From assembly GCA_038247995.1 (NCBI GenBank), contig JBBRUG010000203.1:1-10751 (forward strand): 10,751 nucleotides of DNA. Direction: 5' to 3'. The notes beneath the pieces are model-generated. The model saw only the letters and a list, made by a program, of their open reading frames with translations. It searched no databases and was not told the origin of the DNA. Positions within the stretch are counted from its first letter, which is position 1. Each line of letters opens with the position of its first letter. The stretch is from JBBRUG01 sp038247995 (lineage in GTDB: Bacteria > Chloroflexota > Chloroflexia > Chloroflexales > Chloroflexaceae). This document shows, one piece after another, positions 1 to 6,185 of this stretch. The position numbers and the translations under genes are program-made.

Positions 1-98
1 GAAGGATGAACGGTGAAGGATGAACGGTGAAGGATGAACGGTGAAGGATGAACGGTGAAGGATGAACGGTGAAGGATGAACGGTGAAGGATGAACGGT
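1..98. repeat. 14-bp tandem repeat array, seven perfect copies
   Basis: Seven perfect head-to-tail copies of GAAGGATGAACGGT fill positions 1-98, followed by a six-base partial copy (GAAGGA, 99-104). Each unit is two related heptamers, GAAGGAT and GAACGGT, so the basic period is 7 bp. The array starts at the first base of the window, so its left end is not seen and the copy number is a minimum. The lack of any divergence between copies suggests recent expansion by slippage or unequal recombination. The unit length is not a multiple of three, so it does not code for a periodic peptide. It lies beyond the 3' end of the minus-strand gene at 188-1375. Confidence 0.97.
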
Positions 99-109
99 GA
101 AGGACGGAG

Positions 110-162
110 GACGAAAGTTGCCTATGCGCCAGGCCGACATTGGGCTTTGGTCTTTCGTCTTT
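110..162. repeat. Inverted repeat and heptamer run downstream of the trans-sulfuration gene
   Basis: GACGAAAG (110-117) and CTTTCGTC (152-159) are perfect inverted repeats separated by 34 nt. The right arm is part of three degenerate heptamers, GGGCTTT-GGTCTTT-CGTCTTT (142-162), so the pairing may be a by-product of repeat composition. It sits 26-78 bp past the stop codon of the minus-strand gene, where a terminator would be expected. Read on the minus strand, however, the second arm is not followed by a T-run, so it is not a classic intrinsic terminator for that gene. Confidence 0.45.
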
Positions 163-187
163 GATCGAACTGCGAACGGTCAGATGG

Positions 188-1375
188 TCAAACTGCCCCC
201 AACCCGCGCGCTAGGTCGGCCTGAATATCCGCCGGCGCTTCAATGCCCACCGAGAGCCGCAGCAAACCGTCGCCGATGCCCAGTTCGCGCCGCCGGGTGG
301 GTGGCAGTGCCCGGTGCGACGATTGCGCCGGATAGAGGATCTGGCTGGCGACGCCGCCGAGCGTGGTGACCGGGAAAATCAGCTTCAGGGCGTCGAGGAA
401 GCGCAGCACCGCAGGCTCGTCGCTGGCGGCCAAGTCGAACGCCACGACGCCGCCATAGCCGTTGGTGAGCATCTGGGTGGCCAGTTCGTGCTGGGGGTGA
501 TCCGCCAGACCCGGATAGTAGACCTGGGCCACGCCGGGTTGTTCGCGCAGCCATTGGGCAACGGCAAGCGCGTTGGCACAGTGTTCACGCATGCGCAGCG
601 GCAGGGTGCGCAGGCCGCGCAGGGCCAGGTAGGCCGCCTGCGGGCCGAGCAACCCACCAACATCAATCATTACCTGGCGTAATGTGTTCGTGTGGGCTGC
701 GCGGGTCAGCACCACGCCGCCCAGCACGTCGTCGTGGCCGCCGATATACTTACTGACGCTGTGCAGCACAATATCGGCGCCGTGATCGAACGGCCGCAGC
801 AGGTATGGCGTGGCAAAGGTCGCATCGACGATCAGTTGCGTGCGGTGTGCGTGAGCCAGTTCAGCCAACGCGCCAATGTTGGAGACACGCAGGAGCGGGT
901 TCGACAGCGGCTCAACGATGAACGCCCGCGGCCGGTTAGCGCTCAGCGCTGCTTCCACTGCAAGGAGATCGGTTGTATCGACAAACACCGGCGTCACGCC
1001 AAAGCGGCGCATCACCCGGTCGGCGACGGCAAACGTGGCGCCGTAGCAATCCTGGGCCACGAGCAATGTATCGCCGGCGCTCACACCGGCTACCAGCAGT
1101 GCGGCATGCACAGCGGCCATGCCCGAGGCGCAGGCCCGCGCGGCATCAGCGCCCTCAAGCTGGCAGAGCGCTGTCTCCAGCGCCGCATTCGTCGGGCTGC
1201 CGTAACGTGAATAGGCGTATCCCGGTGCGTCGCCGCCCAGCATCGCGTGGAGTTCGGCGGCACTGGAAGCGCGGTAGCTCACAGTTAAATCAATCGGCGG
1301 CACCGACGGAATCGACGGGTCGCCCTGCTCCGGGCGCCCCGCGTGGACAGCGGCAGTAAACATGTTCTCGCTCAT
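188..1375 (-). CDS. PLP-dependent trans-sulfuration enzyme (cystathionine gamma-synthase/gamma-lyase family)
   Basis: A 395-residue fold-type I PLP enzyme of the Cys/Met metabolism family (PF01053). These cytosolic enzymes act on homoserine esters, cystathionine or methionine at the gamma carbon. Family signatures are all present: YSRYGSPTNAALE (cofactor phosphate and substrate contacts), ASGMAA, EPLSNPLLRVSNI, VDATFATP with Asp184 facing the pyridine nitrogen, and HSVSKYIGGHDD with Lys209 as the Schiff-base lysine. The 25-residue Asp-Lys spacing matches known members. The start at 1375 (MSENMFTAAVHAG) is chosen over an in-frame ATG at 1432 because GAGGAA (plus-strand 1383-1388) lies 7 nt upstream of it, and the homologous region begins there. 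Length is normal for the family. Whether it is a cystathionine gamma-synthase, gamma-lyase, O-acylhomoserine sulfhydrylase or methionine gamma-lyase cannot be decided from motifs alone. It is transcribed divergently from the phosphorylase gene. Confidence 0.93.
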   Translation of the reverse strand: MSENMFTAAVHAGRPEQGDPSIPSVPPIDLTVSYRASSAAELHAMLGGDAPGYAYSRYGSPTNAALETALCQLEGADAARACASGMAAVHAALLVAGVSAGDTLLVAQDCYGATFAVADRVMRRFGVTPVFVDTTDLLAVEAALSANRPRAFIVEPLSNPLLRVSNIGALAELAHAHRTQLIVDATFATPYLLRPFDHGADIVLHSVSKYIGGHDDVLGGVVLTRAAHTNTLRQVMIDVGGLLGPQAAYLALRGLRTLPLRMREHCANALAVAQWLREQPGVAQVYYPGLADHPQHELATQMLTNGYGGVVAFDLAASDEPAVLRFLDALKLIFPVTTLGGVASQILYPAQSSHRALPPTRRRELGIGDGLLRLSVGIEAPADIQADLARGLGAV

Positions 1376-1409
1376 ACGCGCGTTCCTCAGAAAGAATTCA
1401 GGATTCAGA

Positions 1410-1432
1410 ATTTGCGCATCAGATTTGCGCAT
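1410..1432. repeat. Duplicated ATTTGCGCAT motif in the 5' leader
   Basis: ATTTGCGCAT occurs at 1410-1419 and again at 1423-1432, a 13-bp period, in the untranslated leader of the minus-strand gene. The core resembles the AATCTGCGC units seen near 5113-5142 and 6021-6050, so this looks like a degenerate relative of that interspersed repeat. Confidence 0.55.
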
Positions 1433-1433
1433 A

Positions 1434-1454
1434 CCTATCAGTATAATCGATAGG
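1434..1454 (-). promoter_or_regulatory. Inverted repeat over a TATA-like -10: candidate operator/promoter of the trans-sulfuration gene
   Basis: CCTATC (1434-1439) and GATAGG (1449-1454) form a perfect 6-bp inverted repeat with a 9-nt centre. The centre reads TATACT on the minus strand (plus-strand 1440-1445), a good -10 match about 65 bp upstream of the start codon at 1375. The plus strand also reads TATAAT (1442-1447). No convincing -35 hexamer is seen at the right distance for either strand. A symmetric site overlapping a -10 is what a repressor operator looks like, but the regulator cannot be named; the site does not match the MetJ or MetR consensus. Confidence 0.4.
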
Positions 1455-1486
1455 CGTGCGCAGGGCGTGGGGCGTGAGCGGGCGTA

Positions 1487-1598
1487 GGGCGTGAGCGACT
1501 CCGCAGTGCCTCAGCGCCATCAGCACCTCAGTGATCCTGGACGTGACGGGCGTGAGCGGCTCGCAGTGCCTCAGCAGCATCAGCCGCCTCAGTGATCC
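1487..1598. repeat. Diverged 51-bp direct repeat (two copies, 61-bp period)
   Basis: Copy A (1487-1537) and copy B (1548-1598) both run from GGGCGTGAGCG to CCTCAGTGATCC and agree at nearly all positions with a few substitutions and a one-base indel. They are separated by 10 bp. Inside each copy there is a looser period of about 8 bp (CAGTGCCT, CAGCGCCA, TCAGCACC, TCAGTGAT). A heptamer-like stretch, AGGGCGT-GGGGCGT, precedes copy A at 1462-1475, and AGGGCGT recurs at 1486-1492. No ORF of quality crosses the block. It separates the two divergent promoters and looks like decayed tandem repeat material. Confidence 0.8.
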
Positions 1599-1608
1599 CT
1601 CAGTGAGC

Positions 1609-1637
1609 TAGACAGAACTGCCCGCAACACGTAGAAT
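1609..1637 (+). promoter_or_regulatory. Sigma70-like promoter for the glycogen phosphorylase gene
   Basis: TAGACA (1609-1614, five of six matches to the -35 consensus) and TAGAAT (1632-1637, five of six to the -10) are separated by exactly 17 bp. Transcription would start near 1644, giving a leader of about 93 nt before the ATG at 1737. A short palindrome, CAACGtCGTTG (1657-1667), lies in that leader just past the predicted start point and could be an operator, though it may be chance. This is the best-spaced promoter in the window and the only one upstream of the three-gene run. Confidence 0.6.
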
Positions 1638-1736
1638 GCGCACAGCCCGCCGAGCTACAACGTCGTTGCGCGGACAATCAACGCTCATTCGGTAGGACGC
1701 AGCGCCTTTGTGCGCCCAAGAATAGTGAGGAGTTTC

Positions 1737-3881
1737 ATGGTTCGGCTGGAAAGCGAGATCCTTTTCACCCCTATCCCCGATCGCATCGCGCGCCTGCGCG
1801 AACTGGCCTACAATCTCTGGTGGAGCTGGCATCCTGAAGCGCAGGATCTTTACACCGAGATTGACCCCGATCTTTGGGAACTGGTCTATCACAACCCCGT
1901 CGATTTCCTCCGCGATGTCCGCCAGCGCAAACTCGAAGCGGCTGCTCTTAACACCGATTACGTCAAAAAGTATGACGCGGTGCTGAAAGGCCTCGATAGT
2001 TATGTGCGCGCCAAGAAAACCTGGTTTACTCAGCACTTTCCTGACGCCAAGGGCGCCCAGATCGCCTATTTCAGCGCCGAGTTCGGCCTCCACGAGAGCC
2101 TGCCGATCTACTCCGGCGGCCTCGGTATCCTCTCCGGTGACCATGTAAAAGAGGCCTCCGATATGGGCCTGCCGTTCGTCGCCGTGGGTTTTATCTATCC
2201 GCAAGGCTATTTCCGCCAGCGCCTCGACCATACCGGCTGGCAGTTCGCTGAATATAATAAGATCAATTTTGCCGATGTGCCGGCCATCCCCGCCCTCGAC
2301 CCCGCAGGTAAAGAAGTCGTCGTTGAGGTGGAGTTGCCCGGCCGCACGATCTACGCCAAGGTCTATAAGTTTCAGGTCGGTCGGGTTGAGTTGTGTCTGA
2401 TGGACACCGACATTCACCCCAACAGCCCCCAGGATCGCGAACTCTCGGCGCGCCTCTACGGCGGCGACCAGGAGATGCGCATTTCGCAAGAGCTTGTGCT
2501 CGGCATCGGTGGCGTGCGTGCCCTGCGCCGCCTTGGCTACAGCCCCACCGTCTGGCACATGAATGAGGGCCACTCGGCCTTCCTCGTGCTCGAATTGTGC
2601 CGCGAACTGGTGAACCAGGGCGTGCCCTTCGATGAAGCGCTCAAGCAAGTGCGCGCCCAGTGCGTCTTCACCACCCACACGCCCGTCCCCGCCGGTAACG
2701 ACGCCTTCCCGCTGCCGATGATCGAGAAGTTCTTCTGGAACTACTGGCCGCAGCTCAACCTCACTCGCGATGAGTTCATGAACATCGCCCTGCAAGAGCA
2801 GCAATGGGGGCCGACTTTCGCGATGACCGCCCTTGCCCTGCGCCTCTCGGCCTACCATAACGGCGTGAGTAAGCTTCACGGCCACGTGGCGCGCGGGATG
2901 TGGCAGTGGCTTTACCCCGGTAAGAGCCAGGACGAAGTGCCAATCAACGGCATCACCAACGGCGTCCATACCGCCACCTGGCTTGCCCCCGAGCTGCGCG
3001 CGCTCTTCGATAGCTACCTGGGCAAAACCTGGGAAGCCAACCTCGACGACCCGCAGGTTTGGCAGAAAGTGTACCAGATCCCCGACGCGGTGCTCTGGAA
3101 TACGCGCCAACAGCTTAAGGTCGATCTGCTCGCGTTTGCCCGGCATCGGCTCGCGCAGCACTACATCCGCCTTGGGCAGCCCGCGCCGGTCTGGCCGGTG
3201 CTCGAAGAGGGCATCCTTACGTTTGGTTTTGCCCGCCGCTTCGCCACCTACAAGCGCGCCACTCTGCTCTTCAAGGATATCGAGCGACTGAAGTATCTGC
3301 TCAACCGGCCCGATATGCCGATCCAGATCATCTTCGCCGGTAAGGCGCATCCCAAGGACGATCCGGGCAAGCACTTCATCCAGGATGTCTACCAGATGGC
3401 TCAGCAGCCGGGCATTGCCGGGCGGATCATCTTCCTTGAAGAGTACGACATGGCTGTCGGTCGAGCGTTGACCCGCGGCGTCGATGTCTGGCTCAACAAC
3501 CCGCGCCGCCCCTACGAGGCCAGCGGCACCAGTGGCATGAAGGCTAGCCTCAACGGCGCGCCGAACTGCTCGATCCTCGATGGCTGGTGGCCCGAGGCCT
3601 TCAACGGCAAGAATGGTTGGGCCATCGGCGAAGAGCGTGAGTACTCAAATCTCGACGAGCAGGACTGGAACGATGCGCAGTCGCTCTACCATCTGCTCGA
3701 ACACGAGATCGCGCCGCGCTTCTACAACGATCGTAACGCCGAAGGGGTGCCTGTTGCCTGGGTGCAAACCTGCAAAGAGGCGATTGCGACCGTCGCGCCC
3801 GCGTTCAGCTTCCGCCGTATGCTCGCCGACTATGTGAATGAGATGTATATGCCGGCTGCCGCCACTGCCGTTAAGCAGTGA
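1737..3881 (+). CDS. glgP: Alpha-glucan (glycogen) phosphorylase, short bacterial/archaeal type
   Basis: A 714-residue GT35 phosphorylase that cleaves terminal alpha-1,4-linked glucose from glycogen or maltodextrin with inorganic phosphate, giving glucose-1-phosphate in the cytosol. The N-terminus carries the DUF3417-type domain (about residues 14-110, LRELAYNLWWSWHPEA). The catalytic part follows with IYSGGLGILSGDHVKEASD, HMNEGHSAF, FTTHTPVPAGNDAFP, NGITNGVHTATW, ARRFATYKRA (around 500), FAGKAHPKDDPGK (around 534) and EASGTSGMKASLNG, where Lys602 is the PLP lysine. The NLWWSWHP start and about 700-residue length point to the TIGR02094 type rather than the longer E. coli MalP/GlgP type. The ATG at 1737 is preferred over an in-frame TTG at 1710 because GAGGAG lies 4 nt upstream and homology begins there. 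A well-spaced promoter lies at 1609-1637. Family assignment is secure; glycogen versus maltodextrin preference is not determined. Confidence 0.96.
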   Translation: MVRLESEILFTPIPDRIARLRELAYNLWWSWHPEAQDLYTEIDPDLWELVYHNPVDFLRDVRQRKLEAAALNTDYVKKYDAVLKGLDSYVRAKKTWFTQHFPDAKGAQIAYFSAEFGLHESLPIYSGGLGILSGDHVKEASDMGLPFVAVGFIYPQGYFRQRLDHTGWQFAEYNKINFADVPAIPALDPAGKEVVVEVELPGRTIYAKVYKFQVGRVELCLMDTDIHPNSPQDRELSARLYGGDQEMRISQELVLGIGGVRALRRLGYSPTVWHMNEGHSAFLVLELCRELVNQGVPFDEALKQVRAQCVFTTHTPVPAGNDAFPLPMIEKFFWNYWPQLNLTRDEFMNIALQEQQWGPTFAMTALALRLSAYHNGVSKLHGHVARGMWQWLYPGKSQDEVPINGITNGVHTATWLAPELRALFDSYLGKTWEANLDDPQVWQKVYQIPDAVLWNTRQQLKVDLLAFARHRLAQHYIRLGQPAPVWPVLEEGILTFGFARRFATYKRATLLFKDIERLKYLLNRPDMPIQIIFAGKAHPKDDPGKHFIQDVYQMAQQPGIAGRIIFLEEYDMAVGRALTRGVDVWLNNPRRPYEASGTSGMKASLNGAPNCSILDGWWPEAFNGKNGWAIGEEREYSNLDEQDWNDAQSLYHLLEHEIAPRFYNDRNAEGVPVAWVQTCKEAIATVAPAFSFRRMLADYVNEMYMPAAATAVKQ

Positions 3882-3903
3882 CGTGCGCCCTTGAAGCAGG
3901 CTG

Positions 3904-5064
3904 ATGTTTGCACGGGCCGTCACGCTGGGGCGCATCGCAACGATCCCAATCCGGGTTCACTGGAGTTGGCTGATCATCTTCGGCCTGCTGATCATTGCGA
4001 TTCGTCCAATCTATGCCGTCGCGCTCTGTGGCGGCATCCAACTCTGCGGCCCGGACATCGGTCTCGCCGCCGCCCTCTCCGCCCTGATCGGCGTCTCGGT
4101 GCTGCTCCACGAGCTTGGCCACGCCCTTGTGGCCCGCTGGCTCGCTGTGCCGGTGCGCAGTATCACCCTCTTTGCTTTCGGTGGGGTTGCCGAGGTGGAA
4201 CAAGAGGCCGCCAACCCCGGCGCCGATTTTGCTATCGCCATCGCCGGGCCGGCCGTCAGCCTCTTCCTCGCCTTCGGCGCCGGCGGCGTCTGGTGGTTTG
4301 GCGCACTTCCCGCAGGGCCGTTGCCTGCCTTCGCCATCCTCGCCGCCCACCTCGCGGCCGCCAACGCCATGCTCGGCGTCTTCAACCTGTTGCCCGGCTA
4401 TCCGATGGACGGTGGGCGGATCTTGCGCGCCACGCTCTGGTTCCTCAACGACAACATGCTTCCCGCCACGCGCCAGGCCGCCTGGGTTGGGCGCGCCTGC
4501 GGCATCGCGCTGGGCATCGGCGGGCTCAGCGTTGGCGTCCTCGCCCGCGAACCATTTGTGGCGCTCTGGGCCGTTGTTGTGGGCATCTTTCTCTTTCGGA
4601 TTGCGCATAGCAGCTATCGCCAGGCGCTGCTCCAATCGGTGCTGCACGGCGTAACGGTGAACGATCTGATGCAACGGCGCTTCCGTACCCTGCACGCCGA
4701 TCTGTCTGCCGAACAGTTCGTCGCGCGTTACCTGCTTGGCCAGAGCGAGACGGCCTTTGCTGTGGTTGCCCCGCATGCGCCCGCTGCTGAACCGGTGCTG
4801 CTCGGGATGATGGGTATGCGCAACTTGCGCCGCGTTCGCACCGACGCCTGGGCGACTCACCAGGTTGCCGACCTGATGACGCCGCTCGCCAAACTGCCTA
4901 CCCTTAGCCCGCAGTTGACCATGTTCGATGTCCTGCCCCTCGTCGGCCAAGTACTCGACGACCCGATCCCGGTGCTCGACGGCCCGCACCTCGTCGGGTT
5001 GCTGCGCCGCCGCGATGTAGTCTTGTTCGTGCAAGTGCAGCTTTCGCGGACGCAGATGCGTTAG
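3904..5064 (+). CDS. M50 family site-2 protease with C-terminal CBS domain pair
   Basis: A 386-residue membrane zinc metalloprotease of the site-2 protease (M50) family, which cuts substrates inside the membrane, often in regulated intramembrane proteolysis. The zinc motif is LLHELGHALVAR (His69, Glu70, His73), and the third ligand lies in NLLPGYPMDGGR (Asp169). IPIRVHWSW before the first helix is typical. Hydrophobic segments fall at about 20-41, 53-75, 105-125, 135-163 and 200-235. Residues about 250-380 form a divergent CBS pair (VNDLMQRRFRTLHADLS and VADLMTPLAKLPTLSP), the SpoIVFB/Rip3-like arrangement, which may sense adenine nucleotides. The ATG at 3904 has only a weak GCAGG 3 nt upstream, but it starts the homology. 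The gene begins 22 bp after glgP with no terminator between, so co-transcription is likely. Its substrate is unknown, and no anti-sigma factor gene is visible nearby. Confidence 0.93.
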   Translation: MFARAVTLGRIATIPIRVHWSWLIIFGLLIIAIRPIYAVALCGGIQLCGPDIGLAAALSALIGVSVLLHELGHALVARWLAVPVRSITLFAFGGVAEVEQEAANPGADFAIAIAGPAVSLFLAFGAGGVWWFGALPAGPLPAFAILAAHLAAANAMLGVFNLLPGYPMDGGRILRATLWFLNDNMLPATRQAAWVGRACGIALGIGGLSVGVLAREPFVALWAVVVGIFLFRIAHSSYRQALLQSVLHGVTVNDLMQRRFRTLHADLSAEQFVARYLLGQSETAFAVVAPHAPAAEPVLLGMMGMRNLRRVRTDAWATHQVADLMTPLAKLPTLSPQLTMFDVLPLVGQVLDDPIPVLDGPHLVGLLRRRDVVLFVQVQLSRTQMR

Positions 5065-5070
5065 CTGGGC

Positions 5071-5091
5071 GAGAACAGAGAACAGAGAACA
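5071..5091. repeat. Heptamer repeat GAGAACA, three copies
   Basis: Three perfect copies of GAGAACA occupy 5071-5091, starting six bases after the stop codon of the protease gene. It is another 7-bp-period array, like those at 1-98 and 5777-5811 but with a different sequence. Confidence 0.9.
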
Positions 5092-5112
5092 AAGCCCCGC
5101 CCTTCGCTCTAA

Positions 5113-5142
5113 TAATCTGCGTAATTTGCGCAATCTGCGGAT
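5113..5142. repeat. 9-bp repeat array (TAATCTGCG type), three units plus GAT
   Basis: TAATCTGCG (5113-5121), TAATTTGCG (5122-5130) and CAATCTGCG (5131-5139) are followed by GAT. The array ends 4 nt before the ATG at 5147 and so occupies the place of the ribosome binding site. A near-identical three-unit array, also ending in GAT and in the same orientation, lies at 6021-6050 just after the same gene. Confidence 0.93.
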
Positions 5143-5146
5143 CTTG

Positions 5147-6001
5147 ATGACCGTTCATCTCACAACGCTTTACACCTTCCTCCGCGCCCACTTTGGCCCA
5201 CGCCACGGCCCCGATGCCGTGCGCCCGTGGTGGCCGATCATTAGTGCCGATCCGCCGTTTGAAATGCTTGTTGGCGCAGTGCTCGTCCAACAAACGCGCT
5301 GGGAAACCGTGGAGGCCGCCATCGCTCGCCTGCACGCCGCCAAGCTCTTAGGCCCTACTCCCCTCGCGGCCAGTGATCCTACGGAACTGGCGCGTTTGAT
5401 TCGCCCGGCAGCCTTTCACACGCAAAAAGCTCCCGGCCTGATCGCCATTGCGCGGCACATTGCTACCCACTACGACGGAAGCACCGCTGCGCTCTTGCAT
5501 CGCCCAACTGCCGAATTACGCGCTGAACTGCTCGCGCTGCCCCGCATCGGTCGCGAAACCTGCGACGTGATCATGCTCTATGGCGGCGGCCACCCAATTT
5601 TCGTTGTGGACGAATATACCCGCCGCCTGTTCGAGCGTGTTCAACCCACGCTCATTGCTCCACCGACTCCGTCCGTGCCCTGGCGTCAACCGTACGATAC
5701 CCTACGCATCCTTATTGAAGCCGAACTTGATCCATCACTTCGCCCCAACGTCTCCGTGTCCCCGGCTTACCCCATTCAGCCTTCAGCCCGCAGCCCGCAG
5801 CCCGCAGCCCTCTACGCCGACTACCACGCCCAGATCAACGAAGCCTGCGTGCGCTACTGCCTCAGCCGCCCGCGTTGCGACGGCCCGCCTGCCCGCCGCG
5901 TCTACAGCCAACAGGAAGGTCGTCCGAACTTCCTTGATCGCGACGACGGTTGTCCGCTCCGCCCGGTATGCGCCTTCTATCGCACGCGGCAACATGGCTA
6001 A
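5147..6001 (+). CDS. Endonuclease III-like HhH-GPD DNA glycosylase with inserts in the C-terminal cysteine region
   Basis: A 284-residue base-excision repair protein of the HhH-GPD superfamily. FEMLVGAVLVQQTRWETVEAA matches the first helices of endonuclease III-like enzymes. LPRIGRETCDVIMLYGGGHPIFVVDEYTRR is the helix-hairpin-helix plus catalytic loop. The catalytic Asp is present (Asp155), but the position of the EndoIII lysine is Glu137, 18 residues before it. Members with GxxxETAD and VVDxYTRR belong to the endonuclease III-related/MagIII-like branch, so a monofunctional glycosylase, possibly for alkylated bases, is more likely than a bifunctional lyase. The iron-sulphur cysteines are Cys238, 244, 269 and 275, but the second gap is 24 residues rather than two. 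A Pro/Ser/Ala-rich segment at about 203-222 is encoded partly by a heptamer repeat. The start is uncertain: ATG 5147 follows repeat DNA without a clear ribosome binding site, and an in-frame TTG exists at 5126 inside that repeat. Confidence 0.88.
   Translation: MTVHLTTLYTFLRAHFGPRHGPDAVRPWWPIISADPPFEMLVGAVLVQQTRWETVEAAIARLHAAKLLGPTPLAASDPTELARLIRPAAFHTQKAPGLIAIARHIATHYDGSTAALLHRPTAELRAELLALPRIGRETCDVIMLYGGGHPIFVVDEYTRRLFERVQPTLIAPPTPSVPWRQPYDTLRILIEAELDPSLRPNVSVSPAYPIQPSARSPQPAALYADYHAQINEACVRYCLSRPRCDGPPARRVYSQQEGRPNFLDRDDGCPLRPVCAFYRTRQHG
5777..5811. repeat. Heptamer repeat inside the glycosylase coding sequence
   Basis: Five consecutive 7-bp units, CAGCCTT, CAGCCCG three times and CAGCCCT, lie within the reading frame and encode about residues 211-222 (QPSARSPQPAAL). 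The encoded segment is low-complexity and falls between the last conserved helix and the YADYHAQINEAC region, where endonuclease III homologues have only a short linker. Confidence 0.9.
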
Positions 6002-6020
6002 ACCGCTGCGCTGCGGTATT

Positions 6021-6050
6021 CCATCTGCGCAATCTGCGCAATCTGCGGAT
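6021..6050. repeat. 9-bp repeat array (CAATCTGCG type), three units plus GAT
   Basis: CCATCTGCG (6021-6029), CAATCTGCG (6030-6038) and CAATCTGCG (6039-6047) are followed by GAT. The array begins 20 bp after the stop codon of the glycosylase gene and matches the array at 5113-5142 in unit, copy number, orientation and terminal GAT. A small inverted repeat, ACCGC-N6-GCGGT (6002-6017), lies just before it without a T-tract. Confidence 0.93.
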
Positions 6051-6133
6051 GCTTCTCTACCAATGCTCCAAAAATGACAAGTCTATCATCATACAGCTGC
6101 CCGAAAATTCATATTCGACTCATTAGTTGTCTG

Positions 6134-6139
6134 TATACT
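6134..6139 (+). promoter_or_regulatory. Possible -10 element upstream of the large secreted protein gene
   Basis: TATACT at 6134-6139 is a five-of-six match to the -10 consensus in an AT-richer stretch (6070-6140). There is no good -35 at 16-18 bp; TTCGAC at 6114-6119 is too close at 14 bp. If used, transcription would start near 6146 and the 5' leader would be about 143 nt, long enough to hold the hairpins and short ORF at 6186-6286. Confidence 0.28.
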
Positions 6140-6185
6140 ACGCTGGCCTGATCAATCCGGGAGCCTTTCATCCTGCCCAACTCGT

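Noticed and set aside
1..98. CRISPR array at the left edge
   Set aside because: The units are only 14 bp, directly adjacent and without unique spacers.
1608..3374. 588-codon open frame on the minus strand opposite the phosphorylase gene
   Set aside because: The plus-strand frame has clear GT35 motifs. The minus frame shows no recognisable domain and is a product of high GC and codon bias.
3871..5133. 420-codon minus-strand open frame opposite the M50 protease
   Set aside because: Its translation is rich in Arg, Gly, His and Glu without any motif, while the plus strand encodes an intact HELGH protease.
5126..5146. TTG start at 5126 giving an N-terminus MRNLRIL for the glycosylase
   Set aside because: Those residues are encoded by the 9-bp repeat array, not by conserved sequence, so the ATG at 5147 is the better choice, though not certain.
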